DNA of 64,000 nucleotides, from contig NZ_FMTY01000004.1 of the NCBI RefSeq assembly GCF_900100625.1, forward strand, positions 214,999 to 278,998, written 5' to 3'. The notes beneath the pieces are model-generated. The model was not told where the DNA came from, did no database searches, and worked only from the letters and a program-made list of their open reading frames with translations. Origin of the DNA: Flavobacterium saliperosum (GTDB lineage: Bacteria > Bacteroidota > Bacteroidia > Flavobacteriales > Flavobacteriaceae). The position numbers and the translations under genes are program-made. Below, piece by piece: positions 51,148-61,144 of this stretch (its first letter is position 1; each line of letters begins with the position of its first letter).

Positions 51148-53352
51148 ATGAAATTATTTTTAACGACCCTATTCATAGGGTTTTCGATAGTTGCTTTCGG
51201 GCAAAACACCCTCATTGGTACGGTTTCAGACCATCACAACAAACCTATAGAAAGTGTAACGGTTTCTATTCCGGAACTGCACAAGGAAACCATTACCGAT
51301 ACGAACGGAACATACACTTTCAACAATTTACCCAACGGAAATTTCAGCATCACTTTTTCGTCTATTGGTTATGCCAATAAAACCCTAATCATTACACTCA
51401 ATCAAAAAGAAACGCGACTGAATACCCTTTTGGAAGAAACGTCCACCCACATGGACGAGGTGATAATTTCCACGGTTTTCAACAAACTGCAATCGCAAAA
51501 CGTAATGAAAGTGGAACACCAATCGGTTAAGGATTTACAACAAAAAGGCGCGGCTACTTTAGCGGAAGGCTTAGCTACCATTCCCGGCGTGTCACAAATT
51601 TCTACCGGAACCTCCATCGGTAAACCGGTAATTCGCGGACTGAGCGGTAACCGCGTTTTGGTGTATTCGCAAGGCATTCGTATGGAAAACCAACAGTTTG
51701 GTGAAGAACATGGCTTGGGTATGAGCGACGCTGGTGTGGAAAGTGTGGAAGTAATTAAAGGCCCGGCCTCGTTGCTTTACGGTTCCGATGCCTTGGGTGG
51801 TGTGTTGTATTTTAATCCCGAAAAATTTGCCAAAGCCAATACGTTTTCAGGAAACTTCAACCAGAAACTGTTCTCCAACACGCAGGGAAGCAACACGTCG
51901 TTAGGTCTTAAAACTTCGTCAGACCATTGGAAATTCCTGACGCGGGGCAGTTATTCGACACACGCGGATTATGAAATTCCGTCCGGCGAAAAAGTCATCA
52001 ACACCCGTTTTATCGAAAAAGATTATAAAATTGGCATTGGCTATTCGGACACCTATTACAATTCGGAATTCCGATACAATTACAACAATCTGAATATCGG
52101 TTTACCCGAAGAAGATCTTGAGAACACCAATTTCCGAACGCCTTTGTATCCGAAACAGGACATCGACAATCACATGCTGAGTCTGCACCAGAAATTTTTC
52201 TTCCGAAATTCAAAACTGGAAGCCGATTTGGGATACACTTTCAACAACCGAAAAGAACTGGAAGCCGTTGATGAAGTCGCGCTGCACATGAAACTGAAAA
52301 CAGCGAGTTATAACATAAAATACTATCTTCCAAAATCCGGAAATCTGGAGACCATATTGGGAGTTCAGGGATTACATCAGACCAATAAAAACAATGGCGA
52401 AGAACTGCTGATTCCCGACGCTTCCACTAATGATATTGGTGTTTTGCTGACTTCCAATTACGAATGGAAATCGCATACTTTTCAGGCCGGAATCCGTTAT
52501 GATGCCCGAAAAATAAATACCGAAACCCACGGAATCGTGGGTGAGGAAGGCTACTTTAAAGCCATCGACAGAACTTTCGAAAGCTTTAATACATCGTTGG
52601 GATATAAAACCAAATTGCGTGATAAGCTGACACTTCGTTTGAATATCGCTTCGGGGTTTCGTGCGCCAAATTTGGCCGAGCTGACTTCCAATGGGGTCCA
52701 CGAAGGCAGCAACCGGTATGAAATCGGGAACGCCGATTTAAAAAACGAGCAGAATATTCAAACCGATCTGAATCTGGAATATGGCAATGCCCATTTCGAA
52801 TTTTTCGTCAACGGATTTTACAATCACGTAAACAATTATATTTTCATCTCCCCTAATGGTGCAGAAATAGACGGTAACAACGTGTATGATTACGTTCAGG
52901 ACAATGCCGCACTTTACGGTGGAGAAATCGGCATTCACTATCATCCACATCCTTTGGATTGGCTGCATTTTGTGAGCAGTTTTGAAAACGTGACCGGTAA
53001 AAAAGACACTGGCGAGTATTTACCGCTGATACCGGCAAACAAATTTTCAAACACGATTCGCACGGAATTCAATATTCAGCAATGGTTCCAAAAAGGATAT
53101 GCCTTGGTGAATCTGGATTATATTCTGAAGCAGAACAACAACAGTGCGTTTGAAACAACATCGAACGATTACACACTGTTGAATTTAGGTTTTGGCGGAA
53201 ACATCAACGTTGGAAAAGCCAAGTTCGATCTTTCACTTAATGCCAACAACCTGTTGAACAAAACCTATGTTCCGCATTTGTCCCGATTAAAAACCGATGG
53301 CATTCCAAACATCGGAAGAAACATCATTTTGGGTCTGAATTTCAATTTTTAA
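51148..53352 (+). CDS. TonB-dependent outer-membrane receptor
   Basis: A 734-residue receptor. After a signal peptide (ending VAFGQN) comes a carboxypeptidase-D-like domain (about 20-105; LIGTVSDHHNKPIESVTVSI). The plug follows with GKPVIRGLSGNRVLVYSQGI and VEVIKGPASLLYGSDALGGV. The 22-strand barrel ends in ILGLNFNF with a terminal Phe. The pattern fits metal or siderophore receptors rather than the SusC glycan type, and no SusD gene follows. Probably co-transcribed with the His/Cys-rich protein. Confidence 0.92.
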   Translation: MKLFLTTLFIGFSIVAFGQNTLIGTVSDHHNKPIESVTVSIPELHKETITDTNGTYTFNNLPNGNFSITFSSIGYANKTLIITLNQKETRLNTLLEETSTHMDEVIISTVFNKLQSQNVMKVEHQSVKDLQQKGAATLAEGLATIPGVSQISTGTSIGKPVIRGLSGNRVLVYSQGIRMENQQFGEEHGLGMSDAGVESVEVIKGPASLLYGSDALGGVLYFNPEKFAKANTFSGNFNQKLFSNTQGSNTSLGLKTSSDHWKFLTRGSYSTHADYEIPSGEKVINTRFIEKDYKIGIGYSDTYYNSEFRYNYNNLNIGLPEEDLENTNFRTPLYPKQDIDNHMLSLHQKFFFRNSKLEADLGYTFNNRKELEAVDEVALHMKLKTASYNIKYYLPKSGNLETILGVQGLHQTNKNNGEELLIPDASTNDIGVLLTSNYEWKSHTFQAGIRYDARKINTETHGIVGEEGYFKAIDRTFESFNTSLGYKTKLRDKLTLRLNIASGFRAPNLAELTSNGVHEGSNRYEIGNADLKNEQNIQTDLNLEYGNAHFEFFVNGFYNHVNNYIFISPNGAEIDGNNVYDYVQDNAALYGGEIGIHYHPHPLDWLHFVSSFENVTGKKDTGEYLPLIPANKFSNTIRTEFNIQQWFQKGYALVNLDYILKQNNNSAFETTSNDYTLLNLGFGGNINVGKAKFDLSLNANNLLNKTYVPHLSRLKTDGIPNIGRNIILGLNFNF

Positions 53353-53355
53353 CAC

Positions 53356-53386
53356 AAAAAGCTATCCTAACCGATAGCTTTTTTTT
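53356..53386 (+). terminator. Terminator of the TonB receptor gene
   Basis: AAAAAGCTATC and GATAGCTTTTTTT pair around a six-base loop, four bases after the stop codon. Confidence 0.85.
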
Positions 53387-53412
53387 AACACATTTGAAGT
53401 TGCAGAATACTT

Positions 53413-53420
53413 ATATTTGA
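53413..53420 (+). promoter_or_regulatory. Candidate promoter of the prolyl oligopeptidase gene, TATATTTG
   Basis: A TAnnTTTG match 18 bp before the ATG, with TTTG at 53393-53396 upstream at a slightly short 16-bp spacing. Confidence 0.5.
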
Positions 53421-53438
53421 GAAATCAAAAAACAACGC

Positions 53439-55568
53439 ATGAGAAATATTGTAATCACAACTGCCGTAATCTGTAGTTTAACCATGAATGCACAAGCGCC
53501 AAAAAACGTAGGGAAAATCAAATATCCCGAGACCAAAAAAATCGAACATACCGACACCTATTTCGGTACTAAAATCAACGATCCTTACCGATTGCTCGAA
53601 GACGACCGTTCTGCTGAAACCGGCGCCTGGGTTAAAGCGCAAAACGAAGTCACTTATGGCTATCTGAAACAGATTCCGTTTCGTGATGCCATAAAAGCCC
53701 GTATGGAAAAACTGTGGAACTACGAGAAAATTTCAGCGCCTTTCAAAGAAGGAAACTATACCTATTATTATAAAAACAACGGCTTGCAGAACCAGTCGGT
53801 TTTGTACCGAAAAGATGCTTCGGGAAAAGAGGAAATCTTTTTGGACCCGAATACGTTTTCCAAAGACGGAACCACTTCATTGGGTGGACTGGATTTCTCC
53901 AAAGACGGTTCCAAAGTAGCCTATGCCATTTCCGAAGGCGGCAGCGACTGGCGCAAAGTGATTATCATGGATGCGGTTACCAAAAAAGTGATTGAAGACA
54001 CTATTGTCGATGTGAAATTCAGCGGCGTTTCCTGGAAAGGCAATGAGGGTTTCTATTATTCGAGCTACGACAAACCGAAAGGAAGCGAATTATCGGCAAA
54101 AACCGATCAGCATAAGTTGTATTACCATAAATTAGGCACCGCGCAGAAAGACGACAAGGTTATTTTCGGCGTGGACCAAAAAAGAAGGTACGTGGGCGGA
54201 AGCGTTACCGAAGACGACAATTATCTGGTGATTACGGCGGCGAATTCGACTTACGGAAACGAGTTGTACATTAAGGACCTGACTAAAGAAAACAGTCCGA
54301 TTGTCACCATTTTGGACCACTTCAATACATCGAGTTACATCATTGAAAACGAAGGTAAAAAACTATTCATTGTAACGGATTTCAATGCACCGAATAAAAA
54401 AATAGTAACGACCGACTTTTCGAATCCGAAACCGGAAAACTGGCAACCGTTTATTCCCGAGACTGAAAACGTGTTATCGCCTTCCACCGGAAGCGGCTAT
54501 TTCTTCGCTAATTACATGAAAGATGCGGTTTCCGTTGTGAAACAATACGATTACAGCGGGAAACTGGTTCGCGAAATCACGTTGCCGGGTGTTGGCACTG
54601 CAGGTGGTTTTGGTGGAAAAAAAGACGAAAAAACACTGTATTATTCGTTTACCAATTACATCACCCCGGGAACCATTTATTCGTTTGAACCGAAAGCGGG
54701 AAGTTCTGCCGTTTACGAAAAACCGAAAGTGGATTTCAACGGGGAGAATTATGTTTCCAAACAGGTTTTCTATACTTCGAAAGACGGGACCAAAATCCCG
54801 ATGATCATTACCCACAAAAAAGGATTGAAACTGGATGGTAAAAATCCAACGATGTTATACGGTTACGGAGGGTTTAATGTGAGTTTAACTCCAGCTTTCA
54901 GCATTGCCAATGCGATTTGGATGGAAAACGGAGGAATTTACGCGGTTCCGAATTTACGTGGTGGTGGCGAATACGGTAAAAAATGGCATGATGCCGGAAC
55001 AAAAATGCAGAAACAAAATGTGTTTGACGATTTCATCGCTGCTGCGGAATACTTAATCAAAGAGAAATACACCTCTTCCGATTATTTAGCGGTAAAAGGC
55101 GGCTCCAATGGCGGATTACTGGTTGGCGCCACGATGACCCAACGTCCCGATTTAATGAAAGTGGCTTTACCGGCGGTGGGTGTTTTGGACATGTTGCGTT
55201 ACCACACATTTACTGCAGGAGCTGGTTGGGCTTACGATTACGGCACTTCGGAAGAATCGGAGGCAATGTTTAACTACATCAAAGGGTATTCTCCGGTGCA
55301 CAATGTTAAGAAAGGAACGCAGTATCCGGCAACTATGGTTACTACGGGTGATCACGATGACCGCGTAGTGCCGGCACACAGCTTTAAATTTGCTGCCGAA
55401 TTGCAGGACAAACAATTCGGAAACAATCCGACTTTGATTCGTATTGATATTAATGCGGGTCACGGAGCAGGAAAATCGGTAGCGGCTACGATTCAGGAAA
55501 ATGTGGACATGCAGGCGTTTACCTTATTCAATATGGGGATTACAAAATTGCCAGAGGTTAAAAAATAA
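53439..55568 (+). CDS. Prolyl oligopeptidase (S9A family)
   Basis: A 709-residue serine peptidase that cleaves short peptides after proline. A signal peptide ([18 protein letters not shown]) puts it in the periplasm. The N-terminal beta-propeller spans about 95-440 and limits access to small substrates. The alpha/beta-hydrolase domain carries Ser556 ([11 protein letters not shown]), the aspartate within DHDDRV (638-643) and His675 (NAGHGAGKS). It is monocistronic and followed by a strong terminator. Confidence 0.94.
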   Translation: MRNIVITTAVICSLTMNAQAPKNVGKIKYPETKKIEHTDTYFGTKINDPYRLLEDDRSAETGAWVKAQNEVTYGYLKQIPFRDAIKARMEKLWNYEKISAPFKEGNYTYYYKNNGLQNQSVLYRKDASGKEEIFLDPNTFSKDGTTSLGGLDFSKDGSKVAYAISEGGSDWRKVIIMDAVTKKVIEDTIVDVKFSGVSWKGNEGFYYSSYDKPKGSELSAKTDQHKLYYHKLGTAQKDDKVIFGVDQKRRYVGGSVTEDDNYLVITAANSTYGNELYIKDLTKENSPIVTILDHFNTSSYIIENEGKKLFIVTDFNAPNKKIVTTDFSNPKPENWQPFIPETENVLSPSTGSGYFFANYMKDAVSVVKQYDYSGKLVREITLPGVGTAGGFGGKKDEKTLYYSFTNYITPGTIYSFEPKAGSSAVYEKPKVDFNGENYVSKQVFYTSKDGTKIPMIITHKKGLKLDGKNPTMLYGYGGFNVSLTPAFSIANAIWMENGGIYAVPNLRGGGEYGKKWHDAGTKMQKQNVFDDFIAAAEYLIKEKYTSSDYLAVKGGSNGGLLVGATMTQRPDLMKVALPAVGVLDMLRYHTFTAGAGWAYDYGTSEESEAMFNYIKGYSPVHNVKKGTQYPATMVTTGDHDDRVVPAHSFKFAAELQDKQFGNNPTLIRIDINAGHGAGKSVAATIQENVDMQAFTLFNMGITKLPEVKK

Positions 55569-55584
55569 TCTGATTTACTTCTAA

Positions 55585-55619
55585 CAAAAAAAGCGTTCGC
55601 CTAGGCGAACGCTTTTTTT
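55585..55619. terminator. Bidirectional terminator between convergent genes
   Basis: A perfect palindrome: AAAGCGTTCGCCTAGG continues symmetrically to CGAACGCTTT, with A and T runs on either side. It lies between the prolyl oligopeptidase (+) and AIM24 (-) stop codons and can serve both. Confidence 0.9.
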
Positions 55620-55635
55620 ATTTATTTAGGATTCC

Positions 55636-56436
55636 TTAAAAACGATTATCCCCGTCAATCATTCTTCCCAAACCGCCCAACAAACTGCCTTCGTCTCTAC
55701 CGCTTCCGCCTGCTTTCGGTGCAGATGCGATTATTCTGTCGGCCAAACGGCTGAAAGGTAATGATTGGATGTACACGATTCCGGGTCCGCGTAAGGTCGC
55801 ATAAAACAACCCTTCCCCTCCAAAAACAGAATTTTTGATACCACCGATGAATTCGATATCGTAATCGACATCTTTGGTGAATCCTACGATACAACCCGTA
55901 TCCACTTTCAACACTTCTCCGGGTTGCAATTCTTTACGCGCCAAAGTTCCGCCTGAGTGTACAAATGCCATACCGTCACCTTCGATTTTCTGCATAATGA
56001 ATCCTTCCCCACCGAATAAGCCACGGCCCAATTTACGGGAGAACTCGATGCCTACGGAAACCCCTTTGGCCGCACATAAGAACGAATCTTTCTGACAGAT
56101 GAATTTTCCTTGGTATTTGGTTAAGTCAATCGGAACAATTTTTCCCGGATAAGGGGAAGCAAAGGAAACTTTACGTTTTCCTGCGTCCTGATTCATATAC
56201 GCTGTCATGAATAAACTTTCACCGGTCAAAACACGTTTTCCGGCTGTCAGTAATTTCCCGAAAAGGCCTTGTTGCTGTCCGGAACCATCACCAAAAATGG
56301 TTTCCATCTTGATGCCGTTGTCCATCATCATGAAACTGCCGGCTTCGGCAATGACCACTTCCTGCGGATCCAGTTCTATTTCTACATATTGCATTTCCTC
56401 ACCATAAATATGGTAATCGATTTCGTGTGCCTGCAT
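55636..56436 (-). CDS. AIM24/TIGR00266 family protein
   Basis: A 266-residue beta-rich, glycine-rich cytoplasmic protein of the AIM24-like family. Typical segments are VEIELDPQEVVIAEAGSFMM at the N-terminus, GESLFMTAYMNQ, and the repeated GLFGGEGF / VFGGEGLFYATLRGPG blocks. The C-terminal tail is Gly/Arg-rich. The molecular function of bacterial members is not established. It follows the SDR gene by 75 bp on the same strand and may be separately transcribed. Confidence 0.87.
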   Translation of the reverse strand: MQAHEIDYHIYGEEMQYVEIELDPQEVVIAEAGSFMMMDNGIKMETIFGDGSGQQQGLFGKLLTAGKRVLTGESLFMTAYMNQDAGKRKVSFASPYPGKIVPIDLTKYQGKFICQKDSFLCAAKGVSVGIEFSRKLGRGLFGGEGFIMQKIEGDGMAFVHSGGTLARKELQPGEVLKVDTGCIVGFTKDVDYDIEFIGGIKNSVFGGEGLFYATLRGPGIVYIQSLPFSRLADRIIASAPKAGGSGRDEGSLLGGLGRMIDGDNRF

Positions 56437-56511
56437 GATTGTTTGGTTTTTTGATTATACCCATTAGACGCAGCAAACAACAAGATGTTACAAAGGGAAA
56501 AAGCGAAAATA

Positions 56512-57327
56512 TTACCCCAAAACCGATTTTCGGATGACGTGATTGAATAATCTGTAACCTAATTTGGAACGAAGCAATCGCATCGCATTGGCATCGAAAC
56601 CTATGGTGTAACGGGTAAAATTTTTACACGGATTGTTGGCAATCTCAAATAAGGTTTTGGTAATTTCAGGGGTAAGATTGGTATTCTTTTTGGTTTTTTT
56701 ATGAAGAATGTCCGTGATTTTTTTCATCATTCGGTCGTAGGAAGGAATGGCTGAAGGTTCGGATTTGACCACGTGACTCTGGAAAGCCGTTGGTGCGTTT
56801 CCGAACTGAACCGTACTTACACTGATGTTGAATTCCAATAACTCATACGACATGCATTCCGAGAAACTTTCCACCGCTTTTTTTGTCGAATGGTAAAAGC
56901 TGCCCAAAGGCAAATTCACCAATCCGGCAATGGAAGAGATATTGATGAACTGTCCGTGTTGCTGTGCTCTAAAAACCGGAATAAAAGCGCGGCAGATTTT
57001 CACGACACCCAACCAGTTGACATCAACGATATGTTGGATTTTTTCATCTTCGGAAAGTTCCACAAAACTTCGGTAACCGATTCCGGCATTGTTGATGACC
57101 GCATCTACAGTTTTATGGTTTTTCAGAATTTTCGCCTTCGCGTTTTCAATGCTTTCGGTGGAGGTTACGTCCAACAAATAACTGCTTACATTGGGAAGTG
57201 CCACCACCTCTTTGCCATGATCGAAACAGGTCATGGTTGCAATGACATGCCAGCCGTTTTGGGAAAAATATTTCGCAGTTTCTTTACCGATACCGCTTGA
57301 AGCGCCTGTAATCAATACCGTTTTCAT
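56512..57327 (-). CDS. Short-chain dehydrogenase/reductase
   Basis: A 271-residue classical SDR. The cofactor loop is TGASSGIG at 7-14, the stabilising NNAG is at 79-82, and the catalytic residues are Ser131/132, Tyr145 and Lys149 (FYHSTKKA). The substrate is unknown. I chose the ATG at 57325-57327 because the cofactor loop then sits at the normal distance from the start; the longer frame runs 147 bp into mtgA. It is the last gene of a tight five-gene run and begins one base after the mtgA stop. Confidence 0.9.
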   Translation of the reverse strand: MKTVLITGASSGIGKETAKYFSQNGWHVIATMTCFDHGKEVVALPNVSSYLLDVTSTESIENAKAKILKNHKTVDAVINNAGIGYRSFVELSEDEKIQHIVDVNWLGVVKICRAFIPVFRAQQHGQFINISSIAGLVNLPLGSFYHSTKKAVESFSECMSYELLEFNISVSTVQFGNAPTAFQSHVVKSEPSAIPSYDRMMKKITDILHKKTKKNTNLTPEITKTLFEIANNPCKNFTRYTIGFDANAMRLLRSKLGYRLFNHVIRKSVLG

Positions 57328-57328
57328 G

Positions 57329-58084
57329 TCATTCCGATTTGTTGTAGTCAATTTTACCAACGTGACGCATGATGCGCACAATTTTATCTTTTCTTCTGTT
57401 AATATAAGACGACGAATTGGACGCTTTGTATTTTCTTGGATTCGGCAAAATCGCCGCAATTCCGGCGGCCTCATATTTCGTTAAATCCTTAGCGTCTTTT
57501 CGGTACCAATGTTCGGCGGCAGCCTGTGCTCCGTAAACTCCGTTGCCCATTTCGATACTGTTCAGGTACACTTCCATAATGCGTTCTTTGCCCCAAATCA
57601 ATTCGATAAGCACCGTGAAATAGGCTTCCAATCCTTTACGCAGGTAACTTCTGCCCTGCCATAGGAAAACATTTTTGGCCGTTTGTTGGGAAATCGTACT
57701 ACCGCCCTTTAATTTTTTCCCTTTCTGATTGCTCTCGTAGGCGTTGGCTAAGGCTTTAAAATCGAAGCCGTTATGTCTTAAAAAGTTACCGTCTTCACTG
57801 GCAACAACCGCTTTTTGAAGGTTCATGGAAATGTCTTCCAACGGCACCCAATCGTGACTGCACGTCATTTCTTTACCCGCTTCTCTTTGTTCCAAAGCAC
57901 GTGTCATCATAAGGGGTGTAAACGGTACCGGAACGAATTTAAAAACAATTACGGATAGGATTGACAACCCGAAAAGCCATAAAAACAATTTGAGAAAAAA
58001 GACAACTATCCTTCTTCTTAAACTGCGTTTTGGCGTATTGCTTTTTTTAGCCGGTTGCTTTTTTACGGTTTTTTTTACTGCCAT
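57329..58084 (-). CDS. mtgA: Monofunctional peptidoglycan glycosyltransferase
   Basis: A 251-residue GT51 enzyme that polymerises lipid II into glycan chains. The N-terminal part is basic, followed by a TM anchor (VVFFLKLFLWLFGLSILSVIVF). The catalytic Glu97 is in VVASEDGNFLRHNGFD, and the second conserved block is GGSTISQQTAKN at 127-138. There is no transpeptidase domain. Its start abuts the stop of the FAD oxidoreductase gene. Confidence 0.94.
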   Translation of the reverse strand: MAVKKTVKKQPAKKSNTPKRSLRRRIVVFFLKLFLWLFGLSILSVIVFKFVPVPFTPLMMTRALEQREAGKEMTCSHDWVPLEDISMNLQKAVVASEDGNFLRHNGFDFKALANAYESNQKGKKLKGGSTISQQTAKNVFLWQGRSYLRKGLEAYFTVLIELIWGKERIMEVYLNSIEMGNGVYGAQAAAEHWYRKDAKDLTKYEAAGIAAILPNPRKYKASNSSSYINRRKDKIVRIMRHVGKIDYNKSE

Positions 58085-59197
58085 TTATACTAAATCTGCT
58101 AATTCCTGTCCGACCAAACTGCCTATGGCTACGCCCATTCCGCCGAGACGAACGCCGCAATACACATTTTGGGACAACTGTTCCACAATTGGTTTTTTAT
58201 GAGAGCCTAAGCCCATAATACCGCTCCAACGATGTTCAATCTTATATTCGCGATTTGGTAAAATCACTTCGGAAAGCAATTGTTCCAAGCGGTTCTGGAT
58301 TTTTTCGGTCAGGCCGAATTCGGACGTGGTTTCGCCTTCAAAATCGAGATTTCTTCCGCCACCGAACAAAATCCGGTCACCGATATTTCGGAAATAATAA
58401 TAGCCGCCATCAATGTGAAACGTGCCTTTAATATCGAGATTCGGAATCGGTTCGGTAATCAAAACCTGTGCGCGTGCCGGACGAACTGCACCATCCGTAA
58501 TTGTACCGGCGAAACCGTTGGTCGCAAAGAGCACTTTTCTGGAGGTAAATGTAAAATCGTTGGTATGAAGCTGAACCCCGTTACCGGTATCGTGGAAATC
58601 GGTTACGGTTTGTTGGTTTAAAATCAGGATATTATTTGCCACCGCTTCCTTCAGCAAAGCCTGCATCATGTTACCGGTATCGATCTGTCCTTCAAAGGGA
58701 TTGAATATCAGGTATTCGTGAATGCCTTTAAAATCGAATCGGTCGACTTCTTTCGCAAAAACATCAGTTCGGAAAAGCGGTTTGAGAATTTCGTTTACAA
58801 AAGGCAATTTCTGCAAACACTCGGCATAGGTACTTTCGTCCTCTTTCAGAAAGAGTTCATACCCTCCATAAGGCTTAAAATCGATGGTGGCATCGCCCAG
58901 CCGTTTGCGCAATAACTGCAAGCCGCTCCAACGCTTTTGAATAAGTTGGAGTACTTCCTCTTCGTTGTAATTCCTGAGGTCTTCAATAATTTCCGAAAGA
59001 CTTCCAAAACAGGCAAAACCGGCATTTTTTGTACTGGCTCCTTCGGGTAAAATCCCTTTTTCCAACACCAGAATTTTACTTTCAGGGAAACGTTCACGAA
59101 GGCGCAATGCGGTATGAAGCCCCACAATTCCGCTACCAACAACGGTATGATCAACGTTGGTAAACCAATTTTTCAGTTCCCAAAAGCTAACATTCAT
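58085..59197 (-). CDS. FAD-dependent oxidoreductase (DAO family)
   Basis: A 370-residue flavoprotein of the D-amino-acid oxidase/glycine oxidase fold. The dinucleotide-binding motif is VVGSGIVGLHTALRL near the N-terminus, followed by the ribose-contact ILVLEKG. GASTKNAGFACFGSLSE and the C-terminal GIMGLGSHKKPIVEQ / GVRLGGMGVAIGS blocks are typical of the family. The substrate cannot be assigned. It sits five bases after dedA and directly abuts mtgA, so it is in the same operon. Confidence 0.87.
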   Translation of the reverse strand: MNVSFWELKNWFTNVDHTVVGSGIVGLHTALRLRERFPESKILVLEKGILPEGASTKNAGFACFGSLSEIIEDLRNYNEEEVLQLIQKRWSGLQLLRKRLGDATIDFKPYGGYELFLKEDESTYAECLQKLPFVNEILKPLFRTDVFAKEVDRFDFKGIHEYLIFNPFEGQIDTGNMMQALLKEAVANNILILNQQTVTDFHDTGNGVQLHTNDFTFTSRKVLFATNGFAGTITDGAVRPARAQVLITEPIPNLDIKGTFHIDGGYYYFRNIGDRILFGGGRNLDFEGETTSEFGLTEKIQNRLEQLLSEVILPNREYKIEHRWSGIMGLGSHKKPIVEQLSQNVYCGVRLGGMGVAIGSLVGQELADLV

Positions 59198-59202
59198 GAC
59201 GT

Positions 59203-59889
59203 TTATTTTCTGGCTTTCATTTTATTTTTGATTGAATTGATCACTAATGGTGCTGTCGATAGCACTATGATTCCGATTATAATCAATTCTATATACTCTT
59301 TCAGATTGATTCCATAATTGTTTTTCAGATAAGTATACAAATAATGACCCGCGAAAATCAGTACGTACGACCATAAGAATGAACTCACGATATTGTAAAA
59401 CATGAATTTTTTCTTTTCCATCTGAACAATTCCGGCTACAATGGGTGCAAACGTTCTTAAGATTGGTAAGAATCTTGCGAAAATAATGGCTCTTCCGCCG
59501 TGTTTTTCAAAAAACAAACGCGACTGTATTAAATATTTTTTCTTGAACCAGAAATTGTCCTCTTTGGAATACAAATAGTGACCGCTTTTGGCGCCAAACC
59601 AATAGCCTACAATATTTCCGATGATTCCGGAAACGGCAACCAAAGTCGCCAATAGTGTTACATTGGCAAACTCATTTTCAATCACTACCAACTCTTTCAT
59701 AAGCGCCTCGCTGTAAATTCCGGAAAGGAATAACAAGCTGTCGCCCGGTAAAAAGAAACCGGCAAACAGCCCCGTTTCAGCAAAGACGATAAACAATACG
59801 ATATAGATTCCGATATGGTGACCGGCAATTTCAAGATTAATGTAAAATTCTGGGTTTAATAACTGCGTCCAGTGAAATTCTTCCTTCAT
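59203..59889 (-). CDS. DedA/SNARE-associated family membrane protein
   Basis: A 228-residue inner-membrane protein of about six hydrophobic segments, including re-entrant helices. The family glycine/arginine block is ARFLPILRTFAPIVAGIVQM (about 145-164), with FLPGDSLLFLSG and GYWFGAKSGHYLY nearby. DedA proteins act as lipid carrier flippases or transporters that maintain membrane potential and envelope integrity. It lies 19 bp after the symporter gene. Confidence 0.92.
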   Translation of the reverse strand: MKEEFHWTQLLNPEFYINLEIAGHHIGIYIVLFIVFAETGLFAGFFLPGDSLLFLSGIYSEALMKELVVIENEFANVTLLATLVAVSGIIGNIVGYWFGAKSGHYLYSKEDNFWFKKKYLIQSRLFFEKHGGRAIIFARFLPILRTFAPIVAGIVQMEKKKFMFYNIVSSFLWSYVLIFAGHYLYTYLKNNYGINLKEYIELIIIGIIVLSTAPLVINSIKNKMKARK

Positions 59890-59908
59890 TTGAGGATGTT
59901 TTTAAAAA

Positions 59909-61144
59909 TTAATTCTGTTTTTGGGTTTCCCATTTGTCTACCGCACTGGTTGCCAAAGCATTTCCAAGTACGTTTGTCATACTTCTTGCCATATCACAAA
60001 AATGATCGATAGGTAAGATCAGCGCAATACCTTCCGGCGGGATACCGAACATCGCACAGGTGGCCACTACTACGATTAAAGAAGCCCTTGGCACACCGGC
60101 AACCCCTTTACTTGTTAGCATCAGCACCAATAGCATGGTTAATTGTTTGTCCAACGGCATGTCGATTCCGTATACCTGAGCAATGAAAATACTGGCAAAC
60201 GTCATGTACATCATGCTTCCATCAAGGTTAAACGAATAACCCAACGGCAGGGTGAACGATACGATTCTGGGCTGACATCCGAAGCGCTCCAACTCTTCCA
60301 CCATTTTTGGGAAAACCGCTTCGCTGCTGGTTGTGGAGAAGGCAATCAGTAATGGACTTTTGATTCTTCGCAATAAGGTCCAAAGACGATTCCCTAAAAT
60401 AAGGTAGCCTACAAAAAGTAATAAAATCCAAAGAATGACAATTCCGATGGCAAATGCAAGAAGATAATTGGCATACAGACTGAAAATTTCAAAACCGTAG
60501 TTAGCAACTGCAGCGGCTACTGCTCCGAAAACGCCTAAAGGAGCCAACCACATTATATAGGTAACCATTTTTAGGACAACGTGAGAAATCCTGTCAAACA
60601 ATTTGATAACCGGCTTTCCCTCTTTTCCTAACGTGGACAGGGCAATACCGAAAAGAATGGAGAAAATTACAATTTGCAGAATCTCGTTGGTGGCGAAGGC
60701 TTCAAAAATACTTTTCGGAACCACGTGTTTTACGAATTCCTCCAATGAAAACGATTGGGTTTTTTCCAACAATTCGGAAGCTGAGGACGTATCCTCCATT
60801 TTGATGTTTGTGCCTTTTCCGGGAGCGAGTGTATTTACCAATACCATTCCTAAAAGCAAGGAAATCAAAGAAGCGGTGATAAACCAAGCCATGGCTTTTG
60901 CTCCTACCCGGCCCACCATTTTCATATCACCCATTTTGGCAATCCCCACCACTAAAGTGGTGAAAACCAAAGGAGCAATAATCATCTGAACCATTCGGAT
61001 AAAAATAGTCCCTAATAATTTTATGTTTTTTGCAAACGCTTCTTTTACATCCGGAAACTGATAATGTATGACTCCTCCTAAGATTACACCAAGCAGCAAG
61101 GCGACAATAATCGCTATAAAGAGTTTATTGTTATTGTTTTTCAC
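59909..61144 (-). CDS. Dicarboxylate/amino acid:cation symporter
   Basis: A 411-residue inner-membrane symporter of the DAACS (GltP/DctA) family with eight TM helices and two re-entrant hairpins. Signatures are the serine-rich STTSSEAVFPKM hairpin, the YSFNLDGSMMYMTFASIF motif in TM7, and DHFCDMARSMTNVLGNALAT in TM8, where the Asp and Arg bind the substrate's amino and carboxyl groups. The start appears to be GTG at 61142-61144; no ATG precedes it in frame. It is the first gene of the five-gene run down to the SDR. Confidence 0.93.
   Translation of the reverse strand: MKNNNNKLFIAIIVALLLGVILGGVIHYQFPDVKEAFAKNIKLLGTIFIRMVQMIIAPLVFTTLVVGIAKMGDMKMVGRVGAKAMAWFITASLISLLLGMVLVNTLAPGKGTNIKMEDTSSASELLEKTQSFSLEEFVKHVVPKSIFEAFATNEILQIVIFSILFGIALSTLGKEGKPVIKLFDRISHVVLKMVTYIMWLAPLGVFGAVAAAVANYGFEIFSLYANYLLAFAIGIVILWILLLFVGYLILGNRLWTLLRRIKSPLLIAFSTTSSEAVFPKMVEELERFGCQPRIVSFTLPLGYSFNLDGSMMYMTFASIFIAQVYGIDMPLDKQLTMLLVLMLTSKGVAGVPRASLIVVVATCAMFGIPPEGIALILPIDHFCDMARSMTNVLGNALATSAVDKWETQKQN

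Noticed and set aside
57328..57474. A 49-residue N-terminal extension of the SDR gene
   Set aside because: It lies inside mtgA in another frame, uses an unlikely start, and the conserved SDR N-terminus begins at 57327.
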